Shown: positions 5,646-13,922 of the stretch, one piece after another
Layout of the letters: each line of letters begins with the position of its first letter
How positions within the stretch are numbered: the first letter of the stretch is position 1
Virus record (IMG/VR): IMGVR_UViG_3300046777_002249
Span: 1-22,543 of that record
From: a virus
Reading direction: 5' to 3' (one strand)
DNA: 22,543 nt
Position numbers and translations under genes: made by a program
The notes under the pieces: model-generated
Seen by the model: only the letters and a program-made list of their open reading frames with translations
What the model was told of the DNA's origin: nothing
Database searches by the model: none

Positions 5646-8600
5646 TTATACTACCATTTGAGCTTGAATTTGAACCCAGGCTTGATAACCAGGAGCCACA
5701 GAGAATCGAATAGTTTCATTGAACCCATCGAAGAGTCTAACCCAATCCTTAGAAGAACCTTCTTGTTTCCTAACTCCCGCTACCATAACGGCTATAGCTT
5801 CATAACCTTGTGGAAGGATAAAGTCTAAGAAAGATACTTGAACGGAGTTATTAGTTGCTGAAGCTACAGAAGAAATATATCCAGTTGTGCTGGCAACATC
5901 GTTCAAAGTTGTGTTTGTGGTTATACCAGTACCAGAGATACGAGCACCCCTAACTGTAGTCTGTGCAGGAATAGAAAGTCCTGTTATAGAAGTTATAGCA
6001 GTATTTCCATTTGTAAGGTTAGCAGTAAAGCCTCCTACCCATTCAAATACAGAGAGTTGTGAGTTTACGTATGTTTGTTTTAGATTCTTCTCCGAAGGAA
6101 GCCTCTTTAAACCTATAGACGGGATAGAAATATCCACACCAGGGTTAGAGGTTATCCTAGAAGTAGCCTCAATAAACGATTTTACGTTTCCTTTAGCATA
6201 AGTACCTGCGGGAACGGTAATGGAACTTGTACGAATAAGACCATTGAACGTAGAATCGTATGTGTTAGACAGAACTTGGAGGTTATTATTAAACCCATCA
6301 TATGTTATGTCGTTTATAGTTTCTGCACTCGGCAAGGTTACTTGTGCTCCTGGAAGGAACATTTGTTTTTCTTGTAAGTACATCCAAATAGATTGCCCTA
6401 ATGTTGGTGCGTTACCCGAGAACTTTACCATTGTAATTGATCCAGGAAACGGAGCATCGAGAGTATAGCTATTACCAATAGTTAATGTAGCCAAACTATT
6501 GTTTAATGTTAATAGTGGGTTGCCCCGAGTTGTCGCTACTTCTAAACCATTTATACGAATAGATAACGTGCCATCAGTTGTATAAATAGTTTCTACTTTT
6601 ACCCAAGAATTATTATTGTAGGAGGAGCTAGTGGATACAGTACGCATTGTAGTGCCGTCGTAGGCGGTGGCGATAAAGTAACCAGTAACAGTTAACCCAA
6701 GTAAGACTTTTGGGCCGCTGGAATGTGTACGATCTATAATTGAAAACGGTACAACTTCTTGAACTGATACCGAGTCAACCACAACAGTTCCTGACGCAGT
6801 TGCCCCAATCCTGCAACTGGAATTTATACCAGCAGATTGGAGATAAAATGTATGCGTACCAACACCTAGCCCTGTTTTTGCATACCGTGCGTCTCCGCTA
6901 GTTGTCGTCCCGCAGTACGCAATCGCATTACTTCCAGACGATATAACAATCGTAAACTTAAACACTCTCCCAACTGTAGTTGGGAGAATATTCTGAGACA
7001 CAGAACTTCCGTTGGCAGTCAACGTGGCCTGACCGCCGGAAATGATCGCGTTTAGTTTTGTCCACGCGCTGTCGGTATCAAAACTTCCGTTAGTGAGTAG
7101 TTCCCCATATAAAGGGAGCATACTGTAGTCTGGTAAAGTCACCGGTACATTTACCCACGCCCCCACGTTCCACTCGCCTGTACCGAAATCCAAATCTGCG
7201 GAATATGTCTCTCTAATATAGTTATTATTAGACCATTCAGAGAACGCTACAAGTTGGGAACTAGGGGTTACAGACGCGCTTGTTAAAGTACCTGTAACAC
7301 TAGCACTGGCTCCTTTATAACTTCTATCATTTATAGTTCCAGTTATATTTCCAGAAGTAATGTCGGATAGATAACTTCTACGTATATCTCCAAACATCCA
7401 ACCTGTATTATAGGTGTTTGTGACCCTAGCCCCCAATCCCTTACCTATTGAAGAGGAATTGTTATAAGACAATAATAATAGATTTGCTCCTGTCCGAGCG
7501 TATTGAAAATTTCCCAAAGATATTAAGTTTTGAAGTGCCCCTGTTATAGCTATTTGTGGTGCTAAGGTAGAGGTAACTTGTGTTAAAGAACTAGCCGCTG
7601 TACCTCGAAGAGAAAGTGGATTATTTCCAAAATATAATGAAGAAGCATCTGTCCTGTTTGGAAACCATATAGCATCTTTTGTCAAAGTTACGCCCATACT
7701 TATAAACGCAACTGAAAAATACCATCTAGTACGGTCAGGCCAGAAAATTTGTACAAAACTTGAAGCTACCGCAACTGAAGGTATACGTAGACCGTTAGTA
7801 TCAATAGCTCCATCATTTAGAATACAAGGAGACGTTGCATAGATAGGGTTGTGAGTTAGAGGAGTTCCAGAGGTAGAAATTCTTTTATCTGTAGAAACAA
7901 TAGAAATACCATACTGAAGTTGTACAGTAGAAGAGTTTCTCCAAAGGATAGAATCTTCAGCCCAATTTATTTCAGCTAACCCTAAACTTCCACCTATCCA
8001 TAAACGAGCATTCAAAAAAGAAATTTGTTTAGGGTAGGCAGCACTAAAGGTTCCCCAAGGTATAGCACCAGTATTTACCAGACGTTTCCACATAGGGCGA
8101 CCTGGTTCGGTAAGATCATAGATTGTTACGTAGCTAACACTTCCCGAGGTTTCTCCGACAATAGCAGAAAGTTTAGGAAATGTGGCTTTATTTCCACGGA
8201 AAACTTCAATTGTTCCACTTGTGGAGTTTAGTTTGTAAAACTTTCCATCAGATGAAAGTTGAAAGTAATCATTAGTAGTAGCACTAGTAACAGCCCTTGC
8301 CGAAGATTCAGAAGGGTGTGCTCCCAACCATTTACCATTTAAACTTTCATTATACCAACTTGTATTCTGACAACGTTCTGTCCAAGCACCATTATCGCTA
8401 TCTAAAGATGTGTCGTATATAGCAATGCTAGTTACCTCATTAGGAGACCTATGTAATGCTTGAACAGAAACAGCAGAAATAGGGTCAACCCAAGAAGGGT
8501 CAATTTTTCCTGTAGAATCCGCTAAAGGAATCTTTCCAGGAGAAGAAATAAGACTTGCAGTTCCTCCAGTAACTACGGCAATGGCATTATCACTAGCTTG

Positions 8601-9353
8601 TTGGGCTACAAGAGAAGCGGCTATAGAGTTACCTGCCGCAGTACCAGAAACTACAGAAGAATTATAAGAGTTTGTTTCAGAAATAGAGGCTTTAGTCGCA
8701 TGATGTTTAGCTGAATATTCCAATCCATCCCCTTCCGGTACAGGAATATCTACAGTATAGTTTGCCCAATGTTCTGCCTCTAATGCGTCTGCCTCTACGG
8801 AAGAAAGATATGTTCCTGCTAAAATAGCGGAATCCGAAGCCTCTCCCGCCTTAGTTGTAGCTGTATTTGCAGCAGTTTCGGCAAGATTTTTATTATTTTC
8901 CGCAGTAGAAGCATAACCTTGAACAGTGGATTGAAGGGAAACTATGTTTTGTTCGATAGAAATAACATTATTTTCGATAAGTTCTGCGGAATTTTTAGCA
9001 TTTTCAGCAGAATTCTTATAGGATAAGGCAGAATTACTAGCAGATTCAGCCGAATTCTTATATCCTTCGGCTAAAGTTGCACTTTGACTAGAACTTTGAG
9101 CAAAAGATTCAGCAGAATTCTTAAAAGTTTCGGAAGAATTCTTATATCCTTCGGTTATAACCTCACTATTATGTGCATTTTGAGCACTTATAGAGGCTTC
9201 TCCCGCTTTATCTTCAGAAACTTCCGCAAAACCTTCAGCAGCATTCTTCGCGGCTACAGTTGCACTATATAAATCTTGCATTTCGGGAGTCATATCACCT
9301 ATAACAAGGTTATAGGTAGCTCCTTCATCCTCTACAATCAAATTATAACTCAT
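5646..9353 (-). CDS. Large tail fibre with coiled-coil, LamG-like and jelly-roll domains
   Basis: The protein has 1235 residues. Residues 1-25 form a short head. Residues about 30-265 are an Ala/Ser/Asn-rich helical stalk with near-repeats of YKNSAE, the style of lambda side-tail-fibre shafts. Residues about 280-690 contain W-rich beta text (WTERCQNTSWYNE, PMWKRLVNTG, GGSLGLAEINWAEDSILW) possibly forming a propeller-like body. Residues about 700-985 look like a LamG (concanavalin-like) lectin fold, FGTGEWNVGAWVN at the start and SWVKVETIYTTDGTLSIRING near the end, interrupted at about 751-868 by a carbohydrate-binding jelly-roll (LLTNGSFDTDSAWTK). The end (1106-1180) has a G-T-rich beta domain also seen in the tail tube. 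Role: host recognition. It overlaps the upstream gene by ATGA. Domain calls are by eye. Confidence 0.85.
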   Translation of the reverse strand: MSYNLIVEDEGATYNLVIGDMTPEMQDLYSATVAAKNAAEGFAEVSEDKAGEASISAQNAHNSEVITEGYKNSSETFKNSAESFAQSSSQSATLAEGYKNSAESASNSALSYKNSAENAKNSAELIENNVISIEQNIVSLQSTVQGYASTAENNKNLAETAANTATTKAGEASDSAILAGTYLSSVEADALEAEHWANYTVDIPVPEGDGLEYSAKHHATKASISETNSYNSSVVSGTAAGNSIAASLVAQQASDNAIAVVTGGTASLISSPGKIPLADSTGKIDPSWVDPISAVSVQALHRSPNEVTSIAIYDTSLDSDNGAWTERCQNTSWYNESLNGKWLGAHPSESSARAVTSATTNDYFQLSSDGKFYKLNSTSGTIEVFRGNKATFPKLSAIVGETSGSVSYVTIYDLTEPGRPMWKRLVNTGAIPWGTFSAAYPKQISFLNARLWIGGSLGLAEINWAEDSILWRNSSTVQLQYGISIVSTDKRISTSGTPLTHNPIYATSPCILNDGAIDTNGLRIPSVAVASSFVQIFWPDRTRWYFSVAFISMGVTLTKDAIWFPNRTDASSLYFGNNPLSLRGTAASSLTQVTSTLAPQIAITGALQNLISLGNFQYARTGANLLLLSYNNSSSIGKGLGARVTNTYNTGWMFGDIRRSYLSDITSGNITGTINDRSYKGASASVTGTLTSASVTPSSQLVAFSEWSNNNYIRETYSADLDFGTGEWNVGAWVNVPVTLPDYSMLPLYGELLTNGSFDTDSAWTKLNAIISGGQATLTANGSSVSQNILPTTVGRVFKFTIVISSGSNAIAYCGTTTSGDARYAKTGLGVGTHTFYLQSAGINSSCRIGATASGTVVVDSVSVQEVVPFSIIDRTHSSGPKVLLGLTVTGYFIATAYDGTTMRTVSTSSSYNNNSWVKVETIYTTDGTLSIRINGLEVATTRGNPLLTLNNSLATLTIGNSYTLDAPFPGSITMVKFSGNAPTLGQSIWMYLQEKQMFLPGAQVTLPSAETINDITYDGFNNNLQVLSNTYDSTFNGLIRTSSITVPAGTYAKGNVKSFIEATSRITSNPGVDISIPSIGLKRLPSEKNLKQTYVNSQLSVFEWVGGFTANLTNGNTAITSITGLSIPAQTTVRGARISGTGITTNTTLNDVASTTGYISSVASATNNSVQVSFLDFILPQGYEAIAVMVAGVRKQEGSSKDWVRLFDGFNETIRFSVAPGYQAWVQIQAQMVV
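6660..7200 (-). other. GC-rich patch inside the tail fibre gene
   Basis: By direct count, 60-base lines here reach about 47-57% GC, whereas sampled lines on either side (6541, 7201 and 7441) are about 28-35%. The patch covers the jelly-roll segment (6750-7103) and the adjoining parts of the LamG-like domain. A perfect 22-bp palindrome, TCTCCCAACT-GT-AGTTGGGAGA, lies at 6966-6987. It looks like a recently acquired segment. Confidence 0.6.
9000..9154 (-). repeat. Degenerate repeats encoding the fibre stalk
   Basis: The 19-base text GAATTCTTATATCCTTCGG occurs at 9052-9070 and 9136-9154, 84 bp (28 codons) apart, with further partial GAATTCTTA copies between and beside them. They encode the (EG)YKNSAE-type stalk units and probably arose by local duplication. 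Confidence 0.6.
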
Positions 9354-9712
9354 GTTTTTATACCTTTAAATCTAACAGAGCCTTCCATTAAACAGTGTTC
9401 AGGATAATCAGGAAGATCACAAAGCAAACACCATTCTCCGAATTCGTAAGGAAAGTTTAAGGTTACTTCAGGAAGGAAAATAACTTTTAAACTCGATGGA
9501 GACGTAATATCTACTCGTAATATAAATGATTCTTGTGAACAACCAAGATTTGAGGACGTTTTTGGAGCAAGTTTAGCCTTAAATGTAAGAGAAGATATCG
9601 AGGATATTGATAGGTCGGATAAAAAGTTTGACGGAAAAGTTACTTTTATATCCTTTGAGGCTTCTCTATACAGTTCAAGATTTAAAGTTGGCCCTATATT
9701 TGAAAGTTTCAT
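9350..9712 (-). CDS. Small beta-sandwich structural protein, 120 residues
   Basis: It lies between two fibre genes and overlaps the start of the large fibre by ATGA; AAGGA stands before its ATG. The sequence (LELYREASKDIKVTFPSNFLSDLS, then LTFKAKLAPK and GEWCLLCDLPDYPEHCLMEGSVRF) resembles the small Ig-like modules of phage baseplates and fibres of the type that read D..G.P.DLTG....F.G.Y.YD....D......G.I.V, but the match is loose. It may be a connector between tail tip and fibre. Four cysteines cluster near its middle and end. The function is inferred from context. Confidence 0.75.
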   Translation of the reverse strand: MKLSNIGPTLNLELYREASKDIKVTFPSNFLSDLSISSISSLTFKAKLAPKTSSNLGCSQESFILRVDITSPSSLKVIFLPEVTLNFPYEFGEWCLLCDLPDYPEHCLMEGSVRFKGIKT

Positions 9713-9721
9713 AAAAGTTCC

Positions 9722-11251
9722 TTATATAACTTCTACAGATTCAAGTGCGGCTACCCATCGAATTGTATCAGTAGAGGTTCCTGTGACAGTTATATCAAAT
9801 GTTTTAGCCGTATTGTCGATAGTACAAGCTATGGACCAAGAATTAGCTTCATTATCTCCGTGGGTTTTTGTCACTGTAGGACTACCTACTAGACGCATAG
9901 TTCCTGCTACGGAGTCATTTGTCACAACTGCTTCAATAGTCCACCCACTACACTTTCCAGCACTAGAACCGGAAGTTCCTTTTGCTATGACACTTCCTTT
10001 TATAATAGAAACTTGGCCGAAATCTAACTTAATTCTATTTGTAGAACCTATAGTTAAACCATTTGTGGTTAAAATGGTAGGTGTAGTTGTGTTAGTAGTA
10101 AGACCAGATAAAGGATAAAAGCCTTTCTGAGCTTCGCCCCTAGTATTTGAGAAAGGTGCTCCACCAGAAACAGCACCCATACCAGTTATACCTCTAGTTG
10201 TGGCTTGTTTACCTCCTGGAATCCAACTATTTTCTCCAGAACTGTGGTTTGAATAACCAGAGCCTACAAAGGAATAAGACCCTGCACAGTTATTAGCATA
10301 ACCAGCACCTATAAAAGAAGCAAATCCAGTAGCCGAGTTTAATTGTCCTGAAACTATAGCACTGTTCCCACCTATGCTAACAGTATTAGACTCTCCACAA
10401 AGAATCGCACTATAAGTAGATGCTACACTATTAGAGAGTCCAGAACCGATAATACTGGAACCTCCAGAGATACTGTTAGAGGAACCACTACCTATAAAAC
10501 AATTAGGATTAAAAATTGAGTTACTTTGACCCGAACCTATAGATGATTCAGTACCACCAGAGGAAATAGTATTATGACTGCCTGATAAAATAGACGATCT
10601 AGCCCCTCCTGCAACTTTAGTTGGGGAATTTCGTGTAGTTTGGAAATCTATTGAGCCCCTACCCCTTTTGTTTCCTCCACTATTTGCACTATCAGGGGTT
10701 TGTAAAGAGAAGGAACCTATACCTGTAGACCCATTTTTTGGAGCTAAAACAATATCAACTCCGTCTGTATCTGTAGATGTAGGAGTTAAGACTGCTACAG
10801 GTATTTGAGTATTGGGAGAAGCCGAAACTAAAGTACCATCCCAACCTACCGCAGAAGAACTTGTAAAACTAGCGTTTAAGACGCCACCCGTAATAGAGAG
10901 GTTTGTACCTATTGCTATAGGTCCTGCGGGATTAGAACCTTCTTGGTAATTCCCCAATAAACCTATAGAGTTCATAGTGGTAGAACCACCAAAACTAATA
11001 GTGGTAAATTCCGAAACCCCATCCCACTTTCTTGCAGTCCCATCAGGATCAGTCATAACTATAACAAGTTGCCCTGTAGGCCATACAGGAGAACCATTCG
11101 CTATATTTCCAAGTTCAACTTGAACCCAATCAGATAAATCAGTATCAGAAGGACAAAGGAGAAAAACTCCTGAAACCTTATTAACTTCGTCCGCTCGGAT
11201 AAGCGGAATGTAATCTTGTGTAGTTCCTAACGGACTCGAAACATTAGGCAT
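9722..11251 (-). CDS. Tail fibre/spike with Hep_Hag-type beta-roll repeats
   Basis: The protein has 509 residues. The N-terminal part (1-95) is a short attachment domain; VFLLCPSDTDLSDWVQVELG and TGQLVIVMTDPDGTARKWDG recall phage tail-tip adapters. Residues about 219-352 contain nine 14-16-residue repeats of the type S.IGSG.SN......, matching the YadA-head/Hep_Hag left-handed beta-roll found in trimeric adhesins and phage spikes. Residues 378-509 (PLSGLTTNTTT...IRWVAALESVEV) form a conserved-looking C-terminal beta domain that follows such rolls in many phage structural proteins. It is separated from the tail tube by a terminator (11266-11294) and has a weak AAGAGA ribosome site, so it is probably expressed less than the tube. 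Expected role: receptor binding as a trimer. Confidence 0.85.
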   Translation of the reverse strand: MPNVSSPLGTTQDYIPLIRADEVNKVSGVFLLCPSDTDLSDWVQVELGNIANGSPVWPTGQLVIVMTDPDGTARKWDGVSEFTTISFGGSTTMNSIGLLGNYQEGSNPAGPIAIGTNLSITGGVLNASFTSSSAVGWDGTLVSASPNTQIPVAVLTPTSTDTDGVDIVLAPKNGSTGIGSFSLQTPDSANSGGNKRGRGSIDFQTTRNSPTKVAGGARSSILSGSHNTISSGGTESSIGSGQSNSIFNPNCFIGSGSSNSISGGSSIIGSGLSNSVASTYSAILCGESNTVSIGGNSAIVSGQLNSATGFASFIGAGYANNCAGSYSFVGSGYSNHSSGENSWIPGGKQATTRGITGMGAVSGGAPFSNTRGEAQKGFYPLSGLTTNTTTPTILTTNGLTIGSTNRIKLDFGQVSIIKGSVIAKGTSGSSAGKCSGWTIEAVVTNDSVAGTMRLVGSPTVTKTHGDNEANSWSIACTIDNTAKTFDITVTGTSTDTIRWVAALESVEVI

Positions 11252-11265
11252 TTTATTTCTCTTTT

Positions 11266-11294
11266 AAAAAGGGTACACCCATAAGGATGTACCC
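11266..11294 (-). terminator. Intra-operon terminator between tube and fibre genes
   Basis: On the minus strand GGGTACATCC pairs with GGGTGTACCC (one G-T) over a TTAT loop, followed by TTTTTAAAAG. It lies just after the abundant tail-tube gene and before the fibre gene, and so may lower fibre transcript. Confidence 0.8.
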
Positions 11295-11308
11295 AAGGAG
11301 GTTTATCT

Positions 11309-13000
11309 TTAAGAGAGAGTGAACGTAGTCGGTGTGGGAGAAGCATTCGGGTAATCTTGTCTAAAGAATACCCAATCAACTCCACCATATGTTAGAGTTA
11401 CCGTAGAAACAGACGGGTCAGGGCTATTACCTGTATTAGAACCAGATAAACCTGCTCCACTCCAACCACCATAACCGATACCATCATAGAAATGAATACC
11501 AGAGCCATAAGCAGCAGCAGTTACAGCTACCCAACCATAGTTTCCACTTGTAGTAGTAAGACTAAACGAACCATTTCTACCATTAGTAGAACCAGTTACA
11601 TCAGTCATGGAGTTTAGAAGGGAAATAAGACCAGCTTGGTTAGATGCTAGAATTGCTCCGCCAATACCAAACTTAGGAGAAGTTGTCAAACTTCCACCAC
11701 CGCCACCAGTGCTAACAGTTTTAGCCGTAAAGGTAATAGAAGTAGTTCCACGATTACGGAACTTTAAATCCTGTGCAGCATATTGAGCGATTGTAGATGG
11801 TGTAATACCTACAAGTTCAAGTTTCTTAAAGTAAATAAGAACTGAACCCGCTGTCTGAGCATCTTCGGAATATTCCAACCAAAGAGAATGGTTCTCCTCA
11901 AGGTGGGAGTCTGGATTATAATTTGCAGAAGCCCTATCTTCTTGAATCGTAAAATTCACATCAGTAGGAACTGCACCCTTACTCCAAGAATCTACACAAG
12001 AGGTAAGATATCTATTGTATTCAAACCCCGGAAGGTTAGGAGCAGAAAGTTTATCAAAGCAAACAGTCTTTGTACCAGAAGCGAATACTGGAGCATTAAC
12101 TCCATTGTACAAAGAAAGTTGGGAGGTTTTAATTCCCGTAGCCTTCAAATTTGTTGCAATGTTAGTTTTTTGCTTAGTAAGCTCTGTAGTATCTGCTTCA
12201 AACCGAAGTTTGTCAAAAATACCACCAAAGTTACCCATAAAAGACCATTTAAACTTACCCTTTGCACCGATAACACCGTCAAAGTCAAGCATACCTCGGC
12301 AATCATACGAAAGATATGTCTTATGAATCGTCGTGTTATCTTGAGAAGAGCGCCTTACTTCAATAGTAAGGAAAGCATTACTTTGTACTTCATTTGTGAA
12401 TTGTACAGAACCCGAGTTATCAGCAGACAATACTGCCGCAAGTCCAGCACCTTCAAACCAAATAGGATAAGGAAGTTCTGTAACTGTAGGATTAGTACCA
12501 GAGATTTCTCCCAAAACAGGAACAAAGTTTTCAAAATCCATCTTACAGTATTTATCTGTGATGGTAGTTTGTTCGTCCCTATCTAGTTCATTCCCTACAT
12601 ATTGGGATGCTTCAGTAGAAAGTTCAGTCGAGTAGTTGAGGTTAATAACTGCTAGGCAGTTCTTAGGTCCCAAACCTATAGAAAAACCCGTACCAGTCAA
12701 CGCTACAGCCGCATTAGCTTCAAGAACTGCTACTGTATTACTTGTAATAGAAAGAACCCTACCTACAATCTGAGTTCCTGCGGCATTATAGATATATGCT
12801 CCAACAGTAAGTTCACCTAGACCATCACCCGCAACAGAACCATATTTAAACTTTGTACCGACGCCGGTAATAGTTGTAGAGTTTGTTGTAGTTGTGATAG
12901 TTCCAGTAACTTTAGTAGAATCTTTTACTGCACAGTTACCTTCAGAGTTCTGCTTTACGCCATAGATCGCTATAGCTTTCTCATGGAATTTAATTGCCAT
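11309..13000 (-). CDS. Major tail tube protein with two extra domains
   Basis: The protein has 563 residues, against about 250-400 for usual tube proteins. The core is residues 1-25 and about 112-425: MAIKFHEKAIAIYGVKQNSEG, then YVGNELDRDEQTTITDKYCKM, FENFVPVLG, and late LSAPNLPGFEYNRYLTSC and TIQEDRASANYNP, a pattern I know from phage tail tube proteins of this type. Residues about 29-110 are an inserted G-T-rich beta module (TITTTTNSTTITGVGTKF...RVLSITSNTVAVLEANA). After a GGGGG linker (432-436), residues 437-563 form an appended globular domain (GNYGWVAVTAAAYGSGIHFYDG). The gene overlaps the preceding stop as TAATG and has AAGGGG before it. The tube polymerises to form the tail shaft; the extras would decorate its outside. 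Confidence 0.75.
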   Translation of the reverse strand: MAIKFHEKAIAIYGVKQNSEGNCAVKDSTKVTGTITTTTNSTTITGVGTKFKYGSVAGDGLGELTVGAYIYNAAGTQIVGRVLSITSNTVAVLEANAAVALTGTGFSIGLGPKNCLAVINLNYSTELSTEASQYVGNELDRDEQTTITDKYCKMDFENFVPVLGEISGTNPTVTELPYPIWFEGAGLAAVLSADNSGSVQFTNEVQSNAFLTIEVRRSSQDNTTIHKTYLSYDCRGMLDFDGVIGAKGKFKWSFMGNFGGIFDKLRFEADTTELTKQKTNIATNLKATGIKTSQLSLYNGVNAPVFASGTKTVCFDKLSAPNLPGFEYNRYLTSCVDSWSKGAVPTDVNFTIQEDRASANYNPDSHLEENHSLWLEYSEDAQTAGSVLIYFKKLELVGITPSTIAQYAAQDLKFRNRGTTSITFTAKTVSTGGGGGSLTTSPKFGIGGAILASNQAGLISLLNSMTDVTGSTNGRNGSFSLTTTSGNYGWVAVTAAAYGSGIHFYDGIGYGGWSGAGLSGSNTGNSPDPSVSTVTLTYGGVDWVFFRQDYPNASPTPTTFTLS

Positions 13001-13188
13001 TACTTAGTCCCCTTCGATGTAGAAGTTTTTTTAACAATCTCTTCAACTGCGAGTGCAGCTTCAGCAGAACAATCAGGAAGTTTTACTTCAGGAATCGCAG
13101 TTTCAATAGATACTCTGATTTCATCAAGAGTTCCATCAGATTCCAAAAGTTCAAGAGTCCCGTCTGGATTTCTTTTATAAATAGCCAT
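13000..13188 (-). CDS. Small protein, 62 residues, before the tail tube
   Basis: The product reads MAIYKRNPDGTLELLESDG at the start and ends in a Lys/Thr/Ser-rich tail. It is acidic in the middle, likely one beta-hairpin then a helix (SAEAALAVEEIVKKT). It has TTAGGTAA before the ATG, the same ribosome-site type as neighbouring structural genes. Its stop shares a base with the tube start (TAATG), so it is coupled to the tube and may be a small chaperone or connector. No family is recognised. Confidence 0.75.
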   Translation of the reverse strand: MAIYKRNPDGTLELLESDGTLDEIRVSIETAIPEVKLPDCSAEAALAVEEIVKKTSTSKGTK

Positions 13189-13195
13189 AGTTTAC

Positions 13196-13603
13196 CTAAC
13201 TTATACGTGGAACGATTAATCCAATAATTTCAGACCACCAAACCCTTGAGCCTGAATTTCCTTTTTTCATTGCTTCCATAAAGAAAACAGAAGAAAAATC
13301 TGCATCATTTGGAAAAGGAGACCAACCAAAGTAGTCTTTTTTTATATTTTGCCTTACTTGTGGCCAAGCATCTTGTTGACAAAGATAATTTATTTCCGTT
13401 ATGAGGATTTCCTCATTATCAAGTTCTCTATATGCGTTCGCATATTCTTCTTGACCTTTTAGTTTTATCCCTAAATGTCCTACAAAGATAAGAGGAAGGG
13501 AGGAATTTACAGCAATTTGATCTACATTTTCAATAGGAGAAAGAGTAACACTATACCCTGTTTCCTCATGAAGTCTTATAGCTAAGTCTTGTTCACTATA
13601 CAT
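13196..13603 (-). CDS. Tail terminator-like protein, 135 residues
   Basis: ATG 13603 is used because AAGGA lies 9 bp before it; the TTG at 13609 would add two residues. Overlap with the preceding gene is 8 bp. The sequence has a helical N-terminus (MYSEQDLAIRLHEETG), then SSLPLIFVGHLGIKLKGQEEYANAYRELDNEEILITEINYLC. Short alpha-beta proteins of this size with the pattern LP.IFVG at this position (after connector, before tube) are typically tail terminators (gpU type) that cap the tube and join it to the head. The assignment rests on position and general pattern; the exact family is not established. Confidence 0.6.
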   Translation of the reverse strand: MYSEQDLAIRLHEETGYSVTLSPIENVDQIAVNSSLPLIFVGHLGIKLKGQEEYANAYRELDNEEILITEINYLCQQDAWPQVRQNIKKDYFGWSPFPNDADFSSVFFMEAMKKGNSGSRVWWSEIIGLIVPRIS

Positions 13604-13919
13604 TCTCAAGTTCCTTTATCGAGGCTTTTATCTCACTCCAACCAATTATACCGTGGGCTATGGCATCTACTTTAAATGTAAATGTTTGACGTGAAAGTTC
13701 AAAGGTAAAGTCCATACCAGAAACTATTTCATTATCCGTTATAAGCCAAGTAGCCGTTTTAAAAGAAAACTTCTGTACTTTTACATCATTTGGTGTTGTA
13801 AAACCTGGAACAAGTTCAATACCTTCCCCTGGAATAGCTAAAACAGGGCCAAAGGAAAAGAATAAAGGCATTCCGGCTATCTCAAGAACAAGATTAATCT
13901 GCTCTGTAGACTCTATCAT
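13596..13919 (-). CDS. Head-tail connector-like protein, 107 residues
   Basis: The protein is mostly beta: MPLFFSFGPVLAIPGEGIEL, KVQKFSFKTATWLITDNEIVSGMDFTFELSRQTFTFKVDAI. It resembles in size, position and strand pattern the gpFII-type connector of lambda-like heads (G.TL.IG...Y.V..I near the end), which closes the portal ring and docks the tail. The resemblance is weak in sequence, so the call is tentative. The gene follows the gpZ-like gene by a few bases and overlaps the tail terminator gene by 8 bp. Confidence 0.5.
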   Translation of the reverse strand: MIESTEQINLVLEIAGMPLFFSFGPVLAIPGEGIELVPGFTTPNDVKVQKFSFKTATWLITDNEIVSGMDFTFELSRQTFTFKVDAIAHGIIGWSEIKASIKELENV

Positions 13920-13922
13920 ACT

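Noticed and set aside
9000-9154. CRISPR-like spaced repeats
   Set aside because: The repeats are in-frame coding units of a fibre stalk, degenerate, with no uniform spacers or cas genes.
10196-10597. Possible diversity-generating (DGR) variable region in the Hep_Hag fibre
   Set aside because: No reverse transcriptase or template repeat seen in the window, and the repeats are explained by the beta-roll.
11888-12586. 232-codon plus-strand frame
   Set aside because: Antisense shadow of the tail tube gene, with implausible composition and no ribosome site.
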